Source of the DNA: Aldrovandia affinis
Lineage: Eukaryota; Chordata; Actinopteri; Notacanthiformes; Halosauridae
Assembly (NCBI GenBank): GCA_029706075.1
Contig: JAINUG010000139.1
Coordinates: forward strand, 773,501-837,500
Length of the DNA: 64,000 nt
Direction: 5' to 3'
The position numbers and the translations under genes were made by a program. Position 1 is the first letter of the stretch; each line of letters opens with the position of its first letter. Positions 1 through 11,066 of this stretch are shown here, piece after piece. The notes beneath the pieces were generated by a model, which saw nothing but the letters and a program-made list of their open reading frames with translations, was not told the origin of the DNA and ran no database searches.

Positions 1-950
1 AACATCCAACAACGCTACACTGCACAGCAGAATCACATTCATTGTGGCCAACTTTGTTACACACTTGTAGGGGGCGAACGGGCTTATGAGTCACAGTGCA
101 GAGGGGCGGCCGGACATGCATTTCTCCGGGGCGAGAAGAGGCGGCGCGGCGTGGAGAGGACCCCCCCCTGGAAGGGTGATTAAATGTGCTGAAAAATGAC
201 ACTGCAGGCAGGCGGCTGGGGGGGAAACAGAGTCATTATTCTCCTCCCTTCCACACTGTGCATTCACCTCTGTAGCCAGAGCGCACGATTATCCTGTGGA
301 ACGAGCAGCGGCTTTAAAGAAGCCGTACAAGGGCCTTTTACCGCGCTGTGAAAAGACGCATTCTGATCACACTCGCCTAATGTCATTCACAGGGCAGACG
401 GCAGGAACCCACATTAACAGAAGTGAGGGAAGGGCTTCACCTTCCCTCAGAAATGCCTAACCTTATCGAGAATACACCGGAGATTGATACGTTTGCACAA
501 ACCGTTTGTGTTATGAACGTTCTGTGACCTGCTGGACAATTCGTCCGAGGAAATCAATGAGCATTTTTCACTGCAGGGAAATTACGTGAACAATGAAAAT
601 GCTGCTGGTGCATGAGGCTTTTGAAGAATTGACTGTATACGGGGGGTGGCATTCAACACTGCATAAACATTCTAATATGTATTCGAATAAACATTGATTC
701 GGGACACCTCGCCAACAATGGTTTCGGAATAAAGACGGAAAAGAATTCCGCAGTACTGATGTAACGTGATGCAACGATGACCTCTTTCAGCCCGCTTTTT
801 TCTTGTTGTTTTTGGAGCGTCTGTAACGCGGACTCATTCCTAACAAGGAAACGGAAGATTTCTAGTTTTAACCCTGAAGACGGCGGGCTCAGACCCAATG
901 GCGAGGAGATTTCCCAGCACTGCGTACACGGCTGGCATGTGAACAGGAGG

Positions 951-1078
951 GAGGCGGAAGGCCGTGGGGCTGTGGGGGCATTTCTTACAGGGTCCCAGAG
1001 GGACAGGCAGGAATGGGAGGTGGAAGGCTGTGGGCTGGTGAGGACATTTCTTACGGGGTCCCGAATGGAAGCTGGAAC
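951..1078. repeat. Two-copy imperfect tandem repeat, period 67 bp
   Basis: The block starting GGCGGAAGGCCGTGGGGCTG and ending near CATTTCTTACAGGGTCCC is repeated 67 bp further on with several substitutions (GGTGGAAGGCTGTGGGCTGG, CATTTCTTACGGGGTCCC). Only two copies are visible. Confidence 0.6.
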
Positions 1079-4000
1079 TCCTCATCCAAATGCAGCTAAA
1101 AACAACTGGGTGGCTGCAGGCACCGGGGCCCGGTTGTTGAACTGGAGTAGCAGCAGACGGGTCCAGTGGCTGATTCTCTCAGTGCTCCAAGACAAATTCT
1201 CCATTATTTATCATCATTATTAATATTACTGTTATTATTTAGTCAGTCTTTTTTAGTCAAGTTTTTTTCCCCGACACTCGTATCCATAGTGTTGTACATG
1301 GCTGCCACTGTGCGATCCATATTGTACCCGTCATAACAGCAGGCACAGAACAGTAACACCACAGTGATAATTACGACCTAAAAAAGCACTGAGACATGAG
1401 CACAAAAGCAAAGCTTTCCTTGATCTGCGTGCAGAAGGAATCAAGGGAAGGGCGCGGAGTGAGGAATCTGTAACAAAGTGTTTGAACGCAGCCACGATCT
1501 CACGCGCTTTTGATTGGACGGTAGAAGTGACTTCACTCGGAGACTTCACTCGACAAGAATCACATACCAGTGGGCAGGGGCTGTGTGGGGGGAGGCCACG
1601 GCCGGACACACCCTCGGTCTGTCATAAGCGGCAGCGTCACTATACATCAACCCCCCCCCACCCCTCCTAAAAATCCACCGCGTTCCCTACCGTGCCAACC
1701 AGCTCTGGATGTGGGCTGGAGGCACAGGTATGTAGGTTACACAAACAGGGAGGACAAACAACACCACAAGACAATACCAATTATTCTTTCATTCGTTGGG
1801 AACCACACCTTTTGGACAAAGCTCCTCACGGAGGTGCTGTGTAGGGGTGAAGCCATTCCAGGACGAGGGGCTCTACGGAAACGCTGCAGGCGTAGACCTC
1901 GGCAAAGACCCTTTATGCAGGGCGACAGCTGACTCCTGCCTCCTGCCTCCCGACGCAGAGCAATGTGCAATGTCACCTGCCTGAGGATCCCACTCCGTTT
2001 CCAAGACAACGGCACATGGTAACCAATCTGTGCATGCTCAAGACAGAGCTGGATGTTAAGAAGTCCCTTTTTCCCTCCAAAATAGGAACTGGGCACATCA
2101 GCGGCTACAGCCACTGCAGCAAACAATCATGTCATCGTGTATAGCAATATCGTGCGCCCGACTTTTCATAAGTAAAGGGAGAATTACTTTGGATTTTTGT
2201 ATTGACAGGCTACTTTGTACTTACAGGCTAGCAGAAGTGCCAGGTGCCATGCAGTGTAAAGAGCATTGAAAGTGCTCCAAACACGTTCATTAGGACCAGG
2301 ATTAGCAGCAGTGGGAACAGTCCTGTAAGGACCATATGCTGTGATGCGGATTACAACAAAGGATGGAGTTTTTAAACAAAAAGCGATGGTTCCGTTTTCT
2401 TATTATTAGAATAAAAAGGAAGTGCTACATGCCATCCAGAGCTGCTGCTTTGGATGCTGCCAGGTAATCAGGAACCAGCCGCAGAGGTGGTCCTTCAGAC
2501 CGGTGAGCTTGTTAATCATGCAAACCAACCAAACGGGTCTTCAGATCCCACCGGGGGACACACTACGCAGGGGGGCGAGCTGGTCATCGCTCACTCCGAT
2601 TGGTGGAACAGGTGCAGACCTACATTTTTTGCAGGGTAAAGACCACTGCCAATACTGTCCAATAGCTATGAAGACAGAGCGCGACGTCAAAACAGATTTT
2701 CAATCATAACAAATTAAGAAAGGTGTACCCTCTGCAACGCGCCTAGGATATTTGCTCACGTGCTAAATTGATTCAATCGGAGCCGAGACCACACGATTAA
2801 ACACAGTCGTCACGTTAGAAAGTGATCTGCAGTCAAGGTGACCAATGAACTATTGATTTTTTTTTTTTTTTTTTTGCTTCGTTAAACAGTACCAGATTAT
2901 CTTGACTAATTAACAACTGCTCAATAAGTCTGATGAAAAAACGAATGAAAGTAAAACGCAGCCCTAAAGTCAATATTCTCCGAGCACACCACCATGCTGA
3001 AACGGGGGGAAATCATTCTGACGGTCTGAGGGGTGGATACACACCTTATCAAACGGCCCAGTGAGACCAAACCTGTAGAAAGGTCAAAGGTCACGTGAAG
3101 CCACTCCCACCTCAGACCAGTGCTAAACCAAAGAGCAAACACCCAATACCTCTCATCAACCAACCATGGCTCAGACACTTTCCTCCCCCTCGCCGCACAA
3201 GCCTCTACCAGGGAGGGAGAGATAACGTCTGGCAGCACGACTCCCAAAGCTGGTTAAAAAACATATACAACTTGTGAAATGACATGTGAAACAAAATGGC
3301 TTTGACCGAGTAATATGAAACAACCTACAACAAATGTATTGTATTCTGAAAATTAGGAGCACTACAATCCAATTCAAGTTTAAAAACCTATCCCGTTAGC
3401 ATTGAGTAGGAACGTCAGGTAAACTGAACAGCGGTCGCACAGCACAATCTGAAAGGCTGACGTGTGACAGGTAAGGACACGTTTGCGTTCACAAACCTGT
3501 CGTCGTGTCCTGTCGCATGCTGACGCACCAAAGTGTAAAGTCTCACTTGGTTCTCTTTGGAGCATGCACATAAATACTCTGCATTTCCAGTCGTGCCGAA
3601 ACATTTCATGTCCAACCATTTTGACACCGCTTTCAAATAAGAGAGAGAACGGTCGCTATTCCGTTTCACTTCCAGCTCTCGACAACGTGCAAGTTAAAGC
3701 TAAACCTTGTCAGCCACACAGAGTTTCTTCATTGTGGAGCTTACAGAGATATAACTAAGATTGAAAGCATATGATTAGGAAAGGTGTTTTTTTTACAGTA
3801 ACAATATATGCTCTGAGTGTATACCTACTGCCACTCTTTAGCTCAACTGTTGCCCACTGTGCTTTGCTCCATTGTGGGCCTTGCCCTTGCTGTGTTGCAG
3901 CTCTTATGATATGCATTTATGCATCATCCCTTAATGGCCCTGTGGGCCTCTCTGCACAAGAGCGTCCGCTAAATGAATATGAGATCATGACTAAAGGCAC

Positions 4001-5221
4001 AGTGCAATCAGAGGAGAGGTTTCCAAGGTGACGGTGTAACACTGAACGCCGTGGAACAGGGTTGGATGCTGGATTTAATGATGAGTGCTGGTAAGAGCTG
4101 AAGTGCATGACAGCACACACACTCTGTCGAACCATCTGCATGCAGGCTCGCAGGATCTGGGGTGAATATTTGGGCTGGGGGGCAAGAACAGTCAAGCAGG
4201 GGCGGGGGCGGGCTTTGGGCCCCTCACCAACCTGCATTATTATTATTATTATTGTCACACCTGATGGGAACCGGCATAAAATGTAATGTGGACCGGAAGC
4301 TTCAGCAAGGTCCGTCTCGGCAGGGCGCTCACAGGCACCTCGGAGATGTGCCGCTTTCTGTTCGACAGCGCAGAGTAGGGGGAAGAACACGTATCCAGAG
4401 GTATGGTTTTAAAATCATGGGATGCGCAGGTACGAGTGTGGAGGATGCGGAGGGTGCAGATCAGGCGAACTAAAGTCACACAAAGGTCACGGTCTTCACT
4501 CGTGGATCCCTCCAGCGGAGCTCCCGAACTCCAACAATTTACCTTCCACACTTCACTTATGACGGGCGCCATTGTGTTTCCAGAGAGGTGTGCCACCTGT
4601 AGTTTCAGGGCTGGTCCATGGATTGGTCTAGGAGGCTACAGATGGGTCCTGACCCTGGTGGGGTAGAAACTACCACTTGGGAGAGATCAGAGGAGAGAGT
4701 GCGCATGCGTGTCAGTATGGTGCTAATGTGTGACAATGTGTTTCTTACAGCATTGTTAATGTAGTCTTATTGTTGACTATGTTATAAGTTGCTCAGGTTA
4801 AGAAGGGTCTGTTAAACAAATGTAAGTTGACACAGATGTGGTGGCGAGAGGTATGGTTAGTGGATGCCATAAAGATAAAGGAAAGCGATTGCATTTCCTT
4901 AAAACAGGAGAAAAATCACCTGCTGACATGAAATTCATGTGACTCAACCTTCAGCTGGGCCTGGGAGGGCATTCTAAAGACTCTCTCTGCATGCATGCAT
5001 GCATGCAGATGATGCCGCATTAAGGCCAAAAGATGCAAAACACACGCACACACAGTCTCAACGCGACGAGGCCGTAAAACCATGAGCCAACTCAACCACA
5101 GCCCACGCCAGAACAACTATACAGATCAGAATACACTCTTCTGCCCTGAGGCGTAGAGACGTTCACTGTCAGTGTTCTACATCACGTTCATCTCGGGCGA
5201 GTTCAGGGGTTCAGCACAGGC

Positions 5222-5455
5222 GACTGCATTTACATTTACATTTTAGGCATTTAGAAGATGCTCTTATCCAGAGCGACTTACACAGTTCACATACAATCTT
5301 TACATACAATCCATTTATACAGCTGGATATTTTACTGAAGCAGTTCAGGTTAAGTTGCTCAAGGGTACAACAGCAGTGCCCCAACTGGGAATCGAACCTT
5401 CACCCTTTGCATTACAAGCCCAGTTCCTTAACCATTATGCTAACACTGCCGCCTG
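5222..5455 (-). mobile_element. tRNA-derived SINE with L2-type tail (family B)
   Basis: Read on the minus strand, the element has a tRNA-like head (GGTTCGATTCCCAGTTGGGG-type B-box region, visible as its complement near 5388-5400), a middle ending in TTGCTTCAGTAAAATATCC, and a 3' tail AGTCGCTCTGGATAAGAGC followed by a TAAATGCC-type end. Fish SINEs with this tail borrow the 3' stem-loop of an L2-clade LINE (UnaSINE1/UnaL2-like). The same family recurs at 5995-6205, 14425-14580 and 56275-56485. Confidence 0.8.
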
Positions 5456-5994
5456 CTTGAGGAAATCCTCAAAACTGGATATCAGTGATAGTCTGGATGA
5501 TGGACGTTGTTGATCTCAAGTGTATTGACAACAAGAACTATACAGGACAGTGCCTGTCCCTTACAGAACAGCTGCAAAGAACACGGGAGCATCACTGGCT
5601 CCGTTAACATAGAGCTCACCGGTAAGCCTTTCCACAGTGTAGCGGCAGACTCTTATTCTTACCACAGATGTTTAGTTAGGGAGCAGTAACTTACAACGGA
5701 CTCTTATACACAAGACGCAACAAACTTTGTGCCCTATAAGAGTTCAGTATAAACCACTGCAGGACATCAGTGGTCAGAAATGGGTTATTGTAAAAAGGTG
5801 AAGAGGTGAAAAACAGCACAGGATTACAACTGCTTTAAGGACATCATTGACCAAACAGGCCATCTCACTCTAACCAACCCATCTAACCAATCGCATCTTG
5901 GGGAAAAAGGAGACAAGGCAACGGTCATAGCCTGAAACACTGCAGGAAAGCTACAAAATTTGACTCAAAAGTATGTTCTCATGGTATGTATGTG

Positions 5995-6210
5995 GGTGGC
6001 AGTGTAGTGTAATGGTTAGGGAACTGGACTTGTAACTCAGAGGTTAATGGTTTGATTTCCAGGTGGGGCACTGCCCTTGTACCCTTGAATTGCTTCAGTA
6101 AAATATCCAGTTGTATAAATGGAATGTATGTAAAGAAATGTAAACTGTGTAAATTGCTCTGGATAAGAGCGTCTGCTAAATGCCTAAAATGTAATGTAAA
6201 TGTAATGTTC
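5995..6210 (+). mobile_element. tRNA-derived SINE with L2-type tail (family B)
   Basis: Plus-strand copy of the same family: head GGCAGTGTAGTGTAATGGTT, body with TTGCTTCAGTAAAATATCCA, tail GCTCTGGATAAGAGCGTCTG and then a short AATGTAATGTAAATGTAATG end repeat. It lies about 540 bp from the minus-strand copy at 5222-5455, so the two form an inverted pair in the inferred SRF intron. Confidence 0.85.
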
Positions 6211-6246
6211 TAAATGTCCTACAATTGTAGGAGGTGTCTGACGGAG

Positions 6247-6272
6247 TGTGTGTGTGTGTGTGTGTGTGTGTG
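6247..6272. repeat. (GT)n microsatellite
   Basis: Uninterrupted GT dinucleotide run of about 13 units just downstream of the SINE at 5995-6210. Confidence 0.9.
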
Positions 6273-7128
6273 TCAGATATGGGTCTACAGCTGCTGCTGG
6301 AGGTGGTCGGATTGAAACAGAATATGCCAGTTGCTCTTTTCTATTTAGAGCAAAAGGCCAGTCAGTCTGCTGTGGCTGCCACTTACTGCACGCTAGCGAA
6401 GACGCCATGTGCCTCCGAGTCCCGCATCACACCCCCAGGACCGCACGTGCAGACAAACTCCTACCGTCGTATTTGTAAACATCCAAGACACGCGGCATGT
6501 TTACAAAACGCCGTTACATTTTACTTAACTTTTAACCTGACGCATGTAGCCACCGTTTTCCTTACCACACTTTGACCTGTAAGAAAACCCCACTCATCCT
6601 TGGGCGTTCTAGAAAAATGCCACAACATGACAGATAGGCTACTGCAATTGAATGAATAGACTGTTCCTAAACCGTGGGTCCACCCACATGCTTTTACCGG
6701 TAGAGACATCGCGACTAAAGTATGTGGTACTGATACATGTTCACGAAGAAAGAACATATGACTGAAATAGGCCTGTAATGCATCAGTTACAGTTAAATCC
6801 GTATGATCTCGAATCCCTTAATTCGGTGTTGGGATTAACTATTAGGCTACTCGTGTGCAGATCTGCTTTACCAATAACGTTTCACTTTTGAGCATAGCCG
6901 AGATGATACAAAATTTAGATGATCTCATTACTATAACGTTCTAGCCAGCCAACCAGTATACATAAGCCGAACACATTTGTTCTGATAGACTACCATTACC
7001 AAACAGTTACTTTGGTGAAGCACATCACAGTTAAAATGACAACGCATTAGCGAAGGGTTGCGAGTGGGTAGGTGTGTGAGACTCGGGAACTTCCAATGTA
7101 GTTCTCAAGCTGTACGTAATTAATTTAC

Positions 7129-7785
7129 CTTTTTCATGATTCCAGTCTTCCTCTTGCTGAAAGTTGTGTATCGCCTCAGCTTGTTGTCGATAAACTCCAT
7201 TTTAATCTTCACTCGACCACGGGTCTTCTTTCCAGGCTTTGCTCCGGCAACGAGAGAGACGCCAGAGACCACACCGTAGCCACCGGGCTGCACCCCAGCC
7301 TCCTGCCCAGCGACCGCGGCGTCCATCTCGGCTCTCTCCCGCTTCACCCCTCTTCTGCTGTCCCCGACTGAACCCACGGGGTCATCGTCATCCCCCGAAT
7401 CAGAGTCAACGTCCGAACCACTGTATGTCTGGGGTGCGCTCTCCCTGTCTGGGTCAAACCTGCCTCCGGGAACACCAAGCCCGGCGTTCATGCATGGGAG
7501 ACTCCCTTGGCCAGTGCCTTGTAGAGTGGTCAATCCTGTTCCGTTACCCGGTCTAGCCCCACCTCTGGAACCAACTCCGGCCCCGTTTCCCCCCAACATC
7601 CCTGACCCGTCCCCCAGTCGCCCTACCAACGTGCTGCTATCACCGACCACGGTCGCTGTTAATCCCGTTCTAACCAAACCGAATCGAATCCCGCTCCCGA
7701 TCACTCCCGAACTTTCACCTGCGTTACCTCTGCCCGACGCGGACCCGTTTCCAGTTGGTGCCGACCCAGCCTGGCTAGGTAACAT
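7129..7785 (-). CDS. srf: SRF coding exon 1 (serum response factor, N-terminal part and start of MADS box)
   Basis: SRF is a nuclear MADS-box factor that binds CC(A/T)6GG (CArG) sites as a dimer and, with MRTF or ternary-complex ETS partners, controls immediate-early, cytoskeletal and muscle genes. The exon encodes 219 residues. The start is chosen at 7785 because MLPSQAG matches the conserved SRF N-terminus (human MLPTQAG); a longer upstream frame has no family similarity. Residues 1-100 are Gly/Ser-rich and low complexity. An acidic SGSDVDSDSGDDDD stretch follows, then a conserved GYGVVSG region and AKPGKKTRGRVKIKMEFIDN, the DNA-binding helix of the MADS box. The exon stops at IMKK with donor AAG|GTAAAT, a known intron position in SRF. 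The second half of the MADS box is absent from the window. PTK7 lies upstream on the same strand, as in other vertebrates. Confidence 0.95.
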
Positions 7786-8225
7786 TATATTACGATAACA
7801 GCTGTCTCCAAAATGCCAGTCAGCGCCTGACGTGTGAGTATGTTTGTGAAATTGCAGGCAAGGCACATACACCAATCAGCCAAAGGTAAACAAACAGGAA
7901 AAAACTACGGGTCCCGCTGATCAAAAAGGATCCCTATATAAATAGCAAAGCAAGTTTCAGAAGTGATGCTGCCCTCAAGACCCTTCACCCCAGCACAGTC
8001 GAGCGCTACCTCCCCTATTTCCAAAACTCGCAGCACTTTCTCCAAAAGGAAAACGCATATAACGCCCCTCTGATTACTCCGCCATGTTATGTAGTTCACC
8101 TCATAAACATTTAAGATGTCGTCGGTTTCCGCCTCAAAGGCACCCTGACTGTACCGCTCTCCTAATACATGCAATGCGTCGTGTGAGAGTTGCGCAAATA
8201 CAAGTAAAATCAATTTAATTCCGAA
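7786..8225 (-). other. srf: SRF 5' untranslated region (inferred)
   Basis: Between the SRF start codon and the TATA-like element there are about 440 nt without a long reading frame in register. Vertebrate SRF has a 5' leader of a few hundred nucleotides, so this is the expected leader. The transcription start is only estimated, 25-30 nt downstream of the TATA-like box (about 8220). Confidence 0.5.
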
Positions 8226-8247
8226 ATGAACAAGCCGAATGTGGACG

Positions 8248-8256
8248 AATATATAG
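8248..8256 (-). promoter_or_regulatory. TATA-like box of SRF
   Basis: The minus strand reads CTATATATT. It lies about 20-50 bp downstream of two CArG-type sites and about 465 nt upstream of the SRF ATG, a suitable place for a core promoter. Position and sequence are seen; function is inferred. Confidence 0.5.
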
Positions 8257-8275
8257 ACTAGAGATCTACTTTCCT

Positions 8276-8285
8276 CCTTATAAAG
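8276..8285 (-). promoter_or_regulatory. CArG-like site with adjacent ETS core (SRE-like)
   Basis: The plus strand reads CCTTATAAAG, one mismatch from CC(A/T)6GG. Immediately next to it (8271-8275) the minus strand reads AGGAA, an ETS core, so the pair looks like a serum response element able to take SRF plus a ternary complex factor. SRF genes are known to be autoregulated through such sites. Confidence 0.5.
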
Positions 8286-8298
8286 AGATACAATGTTC

Positions 8299-8308
8299 CC
8301 TTTTATGG
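8299..8308 (-). promoter_or_regulatory. Perfect CArG box
   Basis: CCTTTTATGG matches CC(A/T)6GG exactly. It is 23 bp from the one-mismatch CArG at 8276-8285 and about 520 nt upstream of the start codon. Paired CArG boxes close to the start site are a known feature of the mammalian SRF promoter, giving positive autoregulation. Confidence 0.65.
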
Positions 8309-8350
8309 TGTTGTCTCTCCTTATTTGGTGAGTCACGGCGTCGCGTTCCC

Positions 8351-8386
8351 ATTGGGTGCGGAGAGCATGAACAGGACAACGATTGG
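8351..8386 (-). promoter_or_regulatory. Two CCAAT boxes 31 bp apart (NF-Y type)
   Basis: ATTGG occurs on the plus strand at 8351-8355 and 8382-8386, i.e. CCAAT on the SRF sense strand, with start-to-start spacing of exactly 31 bp. The distal copy reads GACCAATCG, close to the NF-Y consensus. They lie 45-80 bp upstream of the perfect CArG box. Confidence 0.55.
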
Positions 8387-9180
8387 TCAAAACGACATGT
8401 CATTAGAATAAATACCACAATGGTTGTGCTCACATGGCGTCATTCGGAGGGGGGGAGGAGCAGGAGGAGGAGGAGGGGGCGACATGTGCAGTGAATGCTC
8501 TGCGTGAAAATTCACACTACCAAGTAGTTGTGTAAAAGATTATCTATCTATATATACATACATATATATGCATATATATATGTACATACACACACAAGCC
8601 TAAACTTTTTTCCTCCGTGGCGTAAGCTGAATAATGAATTGCTGCGCACGTGAAAATTCGATGTTCAAAATTGTAAACGGAAAATTATATAAGGGGGGCG
8701 GTTTATAAAACCTTACCTATTTGACAGTTACCCCCAATTGCACAACTTTTCGAAACAGTTGTAAAGAACTGTTTAACACTGTGGGTTGTTTACAGGATTG
8801 TTCATGTTATTCACCCAAACAATTACTACGGGCTATACAAAAAAAGCAAATACCTATTCGGTATCAATTTTCAGAAAAATGCAGGGAGGCACAGGTTGCA
8901 CGTCCTCACTTTGGTGTACGAGCGTCTTCGCAGGGTAATCTGTAAACGGAGCAATACTAACCCAGCATTTTATATCAGAAATTCAAAAGGTTTTTCAAAA
9001 GGTTGCTACGAGTTGAGAATATAAATACACAAAAGTATCTGTTAACACCATTTAAAACCAGACCAGTGGTCAAATTCGTTATTTTTGTACAGTATACGTA
9101 CAACATATAGGCTACAATACAGTAATGATCAGTAACAATGGGAAAAAAATTGGCGGTGAAGTCTTTTTTGGCTGTGTATT
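8387..9180. other. SRF upstream flank, no gene seen
   Basis: Contains a G-rich GGAGGAGG run (8446-8480), an alternating TATATACATACA tract (8546-8600) able to form hairpins, and a lone ATTATATAAGGGGGGCGG segment (8684-8701) that resembles a TATA/GC motif but has no attached gene. No coding potential was recognised. Confidence 0.5.
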
Positions 9181-9184
9181 ACTA

Positions 9185-9500
9185 TATACAGTTAAATGCC
9201 AAAATACAGGAAACACCAACAAAGTGTCTTAATAGGGCAATGGGCCACCATGAGCTGCCAGAACAGCTTAAATGCTTCTTGGTATAGATTGTGCAACTGT
9301 CTGGAACTCTATTGGAGGGATGCAGCACCATTCTTGCAGAAGAAATGGCATAATTTGGTGTTTTGTTGATGGTCGTGGAAAACGCTGTCTCAGGCGCCGC
9401 TCCAGTATCTCCCATAAGTGTTCCATTGAGTTGAGATCTGGTAACTGAGATGGCCATGGCATATAGTTTACATCATTTTCATGCTGTTCATCAAACAATT
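9185..9500 (-). pseudogene. Tc1-like transposase 3' fragment
   Basis: The minus strand encodes NDVNYMPWPSQLPDLNSMEH and then LWEILERRLRQRF, the C-terminal part of a Tc1/mariner-superfamily transposase around the last catalytic acidic residue (usual form SPDLNPxEH). The usual Asn-Pro is changed to Asn-Ser. The rest of the transposase is missing. The lower-coordinate end, TAAATGCCAAAATACAGG (9193-9210), looks like the element terminus. 5'-truncated and inactive. Confidence 0.75.
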
Positions 9501-9559
9501 CAGTGACCAGTCCTGCCCTGTGGATGAAACAACTGAAAAAGGAGGGCCATATTCTTTTA

Positions 9560-9935
9560 AAATTTGTTTCCGATTTTTCCCAGTTTTTTCTCCCAATTTA
9601 GAAGCCAATTATACTGTCTATTTATTCAGATTTGCCCTCCCCACACAAATTCGCCACTCGTTTCTACAAGGAAAGCTAATTTTCCAAGGGCAGCGAACTC
9701 TGCTTCCTTCAAGACAGGATTCGCCCATCCACCCTTACGTACTTCTCAGCGAATTCATGCCGCTCTCCCTCCCCCTCCCCCTGGGGTGGACAGCCAAACG
9801 CCACCCCCGATCGGGGCTCCCCAACAGGGCCAATCTGGTACAGTCGGGTTTTGAACCGCGACTGTGATAGGCAGTTCACACTTGTAAAGGACCAGCCAAT
9901 GGTGTGTTAGACCGCTATGCTATCGGAGGCCAGGA
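9560..9935 (-). mobile_element. tRNA-derived SINE, family A (AAATTGGGAGAAAAA tail)
   Basis: On the minus strand the head reads CCTCCGATAGCATAGCGGTC and the body carries a GTTCAAAACCCGACT-type B box, a GGGGAGGGGGAGGGAGAGCG stretch and an AATTGG..GAGAAAAAACTGGG tail (complement visible at 9575-9605). The same family is seen at 11235-11545, 19510-20895 (split), 25740-26105, 37735-37940 and 56995-57300. Confidence 0.65.
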
Positions 9936-10334
9936 GGACCATATTTTTGGCAGAACCACAGAAACCTGGAATAAAGCTGTCTGGGTCTCTACACCCCTCC
10001 CACTTTCGGTACAGTGCAAAGCTAGGTTGTCCAGTTGCCATAGAAACATTTTTTAAGTGGATGGTACATTTGATAAGACCTTCACATATGCGAGTGGAGG
10101 TAACACGGATGCAATTAAACCCATCAGCAATGTATAAATACGCAGCACTCAAAGTGGCCAAGTTGTGAGCATGGCATGAGTGATAATGTGCTGTCACGGT
10201 CATGGTGTCAATATGCTGATATTATAGTCTGTTTTGCATGTTTGTCTACTGTGTTATCAAGTCCAATATTTCTGCCAGCTTATGGCTGCCTTCACTTTTT
10301 TGTAATTAAGGTGTCTCTAGAGTCTATTGTTGTT

Positions 10335-10416
10335 TTTCAGTATATGTGGTCCCCAATGGGAATTGAACCCACAACCTAAGCGTTACCAATGCTGTGCTCT
10401 ACCAACTGGGCCACAG
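10335..10416 (-). repeat. tRNA-like SINE head fragment
   Basis: The minus strand reads GGCCCAGTTGGTAGAGCACA, then GTGGGTTCAATTCCCATTGG, which are tRNA A-box and B-box-like segments in the right order. The sequence between them does not give clean tRNA arms and there is no 3' stem closure, so this is a tRNA-derived SINE head rather than a functional tRNA gene. Confidence 0.6.
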
Positions 10417-10913
10417 AGAAATGGGTTGAACAAGTAGGCCTACATTCATATCACATTTCAAAATTCAAACAAAAAAATAATTAGGGCTGACTATGATTGC
10501 TGCAAGTAATACAATAAATGTAATGTCTTAAGAGTCTTAACATTCATAAAATGTGAATCTTTACTACAATTATATACTGTATATTTGTTTCCACCTAGCA
10601 TATTTAAATATTAAATATCACTGCACTAAGATTAAGTCAAACATCAACCATATACACAACTCTAAAGAGCTCTTATGAAGTACCAAAGTACTTTGTACTT
10701 CCCACAGTCTCAGAACAGCCTTCCTGCCCCCCCCATGCCTTCAGTCTTTGAGCTGCACTGTGTGTGTACAGGAGTAGGGTGAGGGTGGAACATCTGATTC
10801 ATTGGACCGTCACTGTGCCATCGCGATGATGCTCCGGGCCTGTGTAGTTGGGCCGACATGATGATCCGGCCGCTTTGTGTAGCTGGGGCCGATAGCAGGC
10901 CAGTGCGAGGTTG

Positions 10914-11066
10914 TCAGTGGCAGCCGCACTCCTCCACCACCATGTCTTCACGGTGCCGCATCACCACCTCACCATTCTCGTAGTACAGCATGGATAGGGG
11001 GCTGGGCCGGGTCGGCACGCAGGACGGGCACGGCACCCGCGACGGGCGATGCAGCTTCAGCAGGCT
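10914..11066 (-). CDS. Nodal-type TGF-beta ligand, C-terminal exon (orphan; possibly a relict)
   Basis: Fifty codons and a TGA stop encode the C-terminal half of a TGF-beta cystine-knot domain: [20 protein letters not shown], then [17 protein letters not shown], ending EECGCH. The [14 protein letters not shown] segment and the EECGC end are most like Nodal-related ligands, secreted mesendoderm and left-right signals. From memory, human NODAL's last exon also encodes 50 residues beginning SLLK in phase 0; here TGCAG|AGC gives the same boundary. However, the 12 bases upstream of that AG, inside the supposed intron, read AYMQ in frame, exactly what the preceding Nodal exon should end with. A stop codon follows a few codons further up. 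No exon for the first half of the knot or for the prodomain was found between 11.1 and 17.5 kb. It may be an intronless, 5'-truncated relict or an exon of a gene I cannot assemble. GDF3/Vg1-like ligands are a less likely alternative. Confidence 0.7.
   Translation of the reverse strand, partial: SLLKLHRPSRVPCPSCVPTRPSPLSMLYYENGEVVMRHREDMVVEECGCH

Larger units (their letters stand above)
1..7128 (-). other. srf: Probable SRF intron 1 (3' part beyond window)
   Basis: This stretch follows the SRF exon 1 splice donor on the minus strand. Minus-strand reading frames here show nothing resembling SRF exon 2 (the rest of the MADS/SAM region, beginning AYELSTLTG in the family), so I infer it is the first intron and the next exon lies before position 1. 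It contains two SINEs (entered separately), an imperfect 67-bp tandem duplication at about 951-1075, a (GCAT)n run near 4990-5006, a (GT)n run at 6247-6272 and a T-run near 2857-2874. Nothing else is recognisable; the open reading frames are short and look random. Confidence 0.6.

Noticed and set aside
7490-7798. Plus-strand Pro-rich frame of 102 codons
   Set aside because: Antisense shadow of the GC-rich SRF exon 1.
8684-8715. Second promoter (ATTATATAAGGGGGGCGG) driving a plus-strand gene
   Set aside because: TATA- and GC-like, but nothing coding follows on the plus strand before the Tc1 fragment.
10335-10416. Functional tRNA gene
   Set aside because: A- and B-box-like segments exist, but the acceptor and anticodon stems do not pair; better explained as a SINE head.
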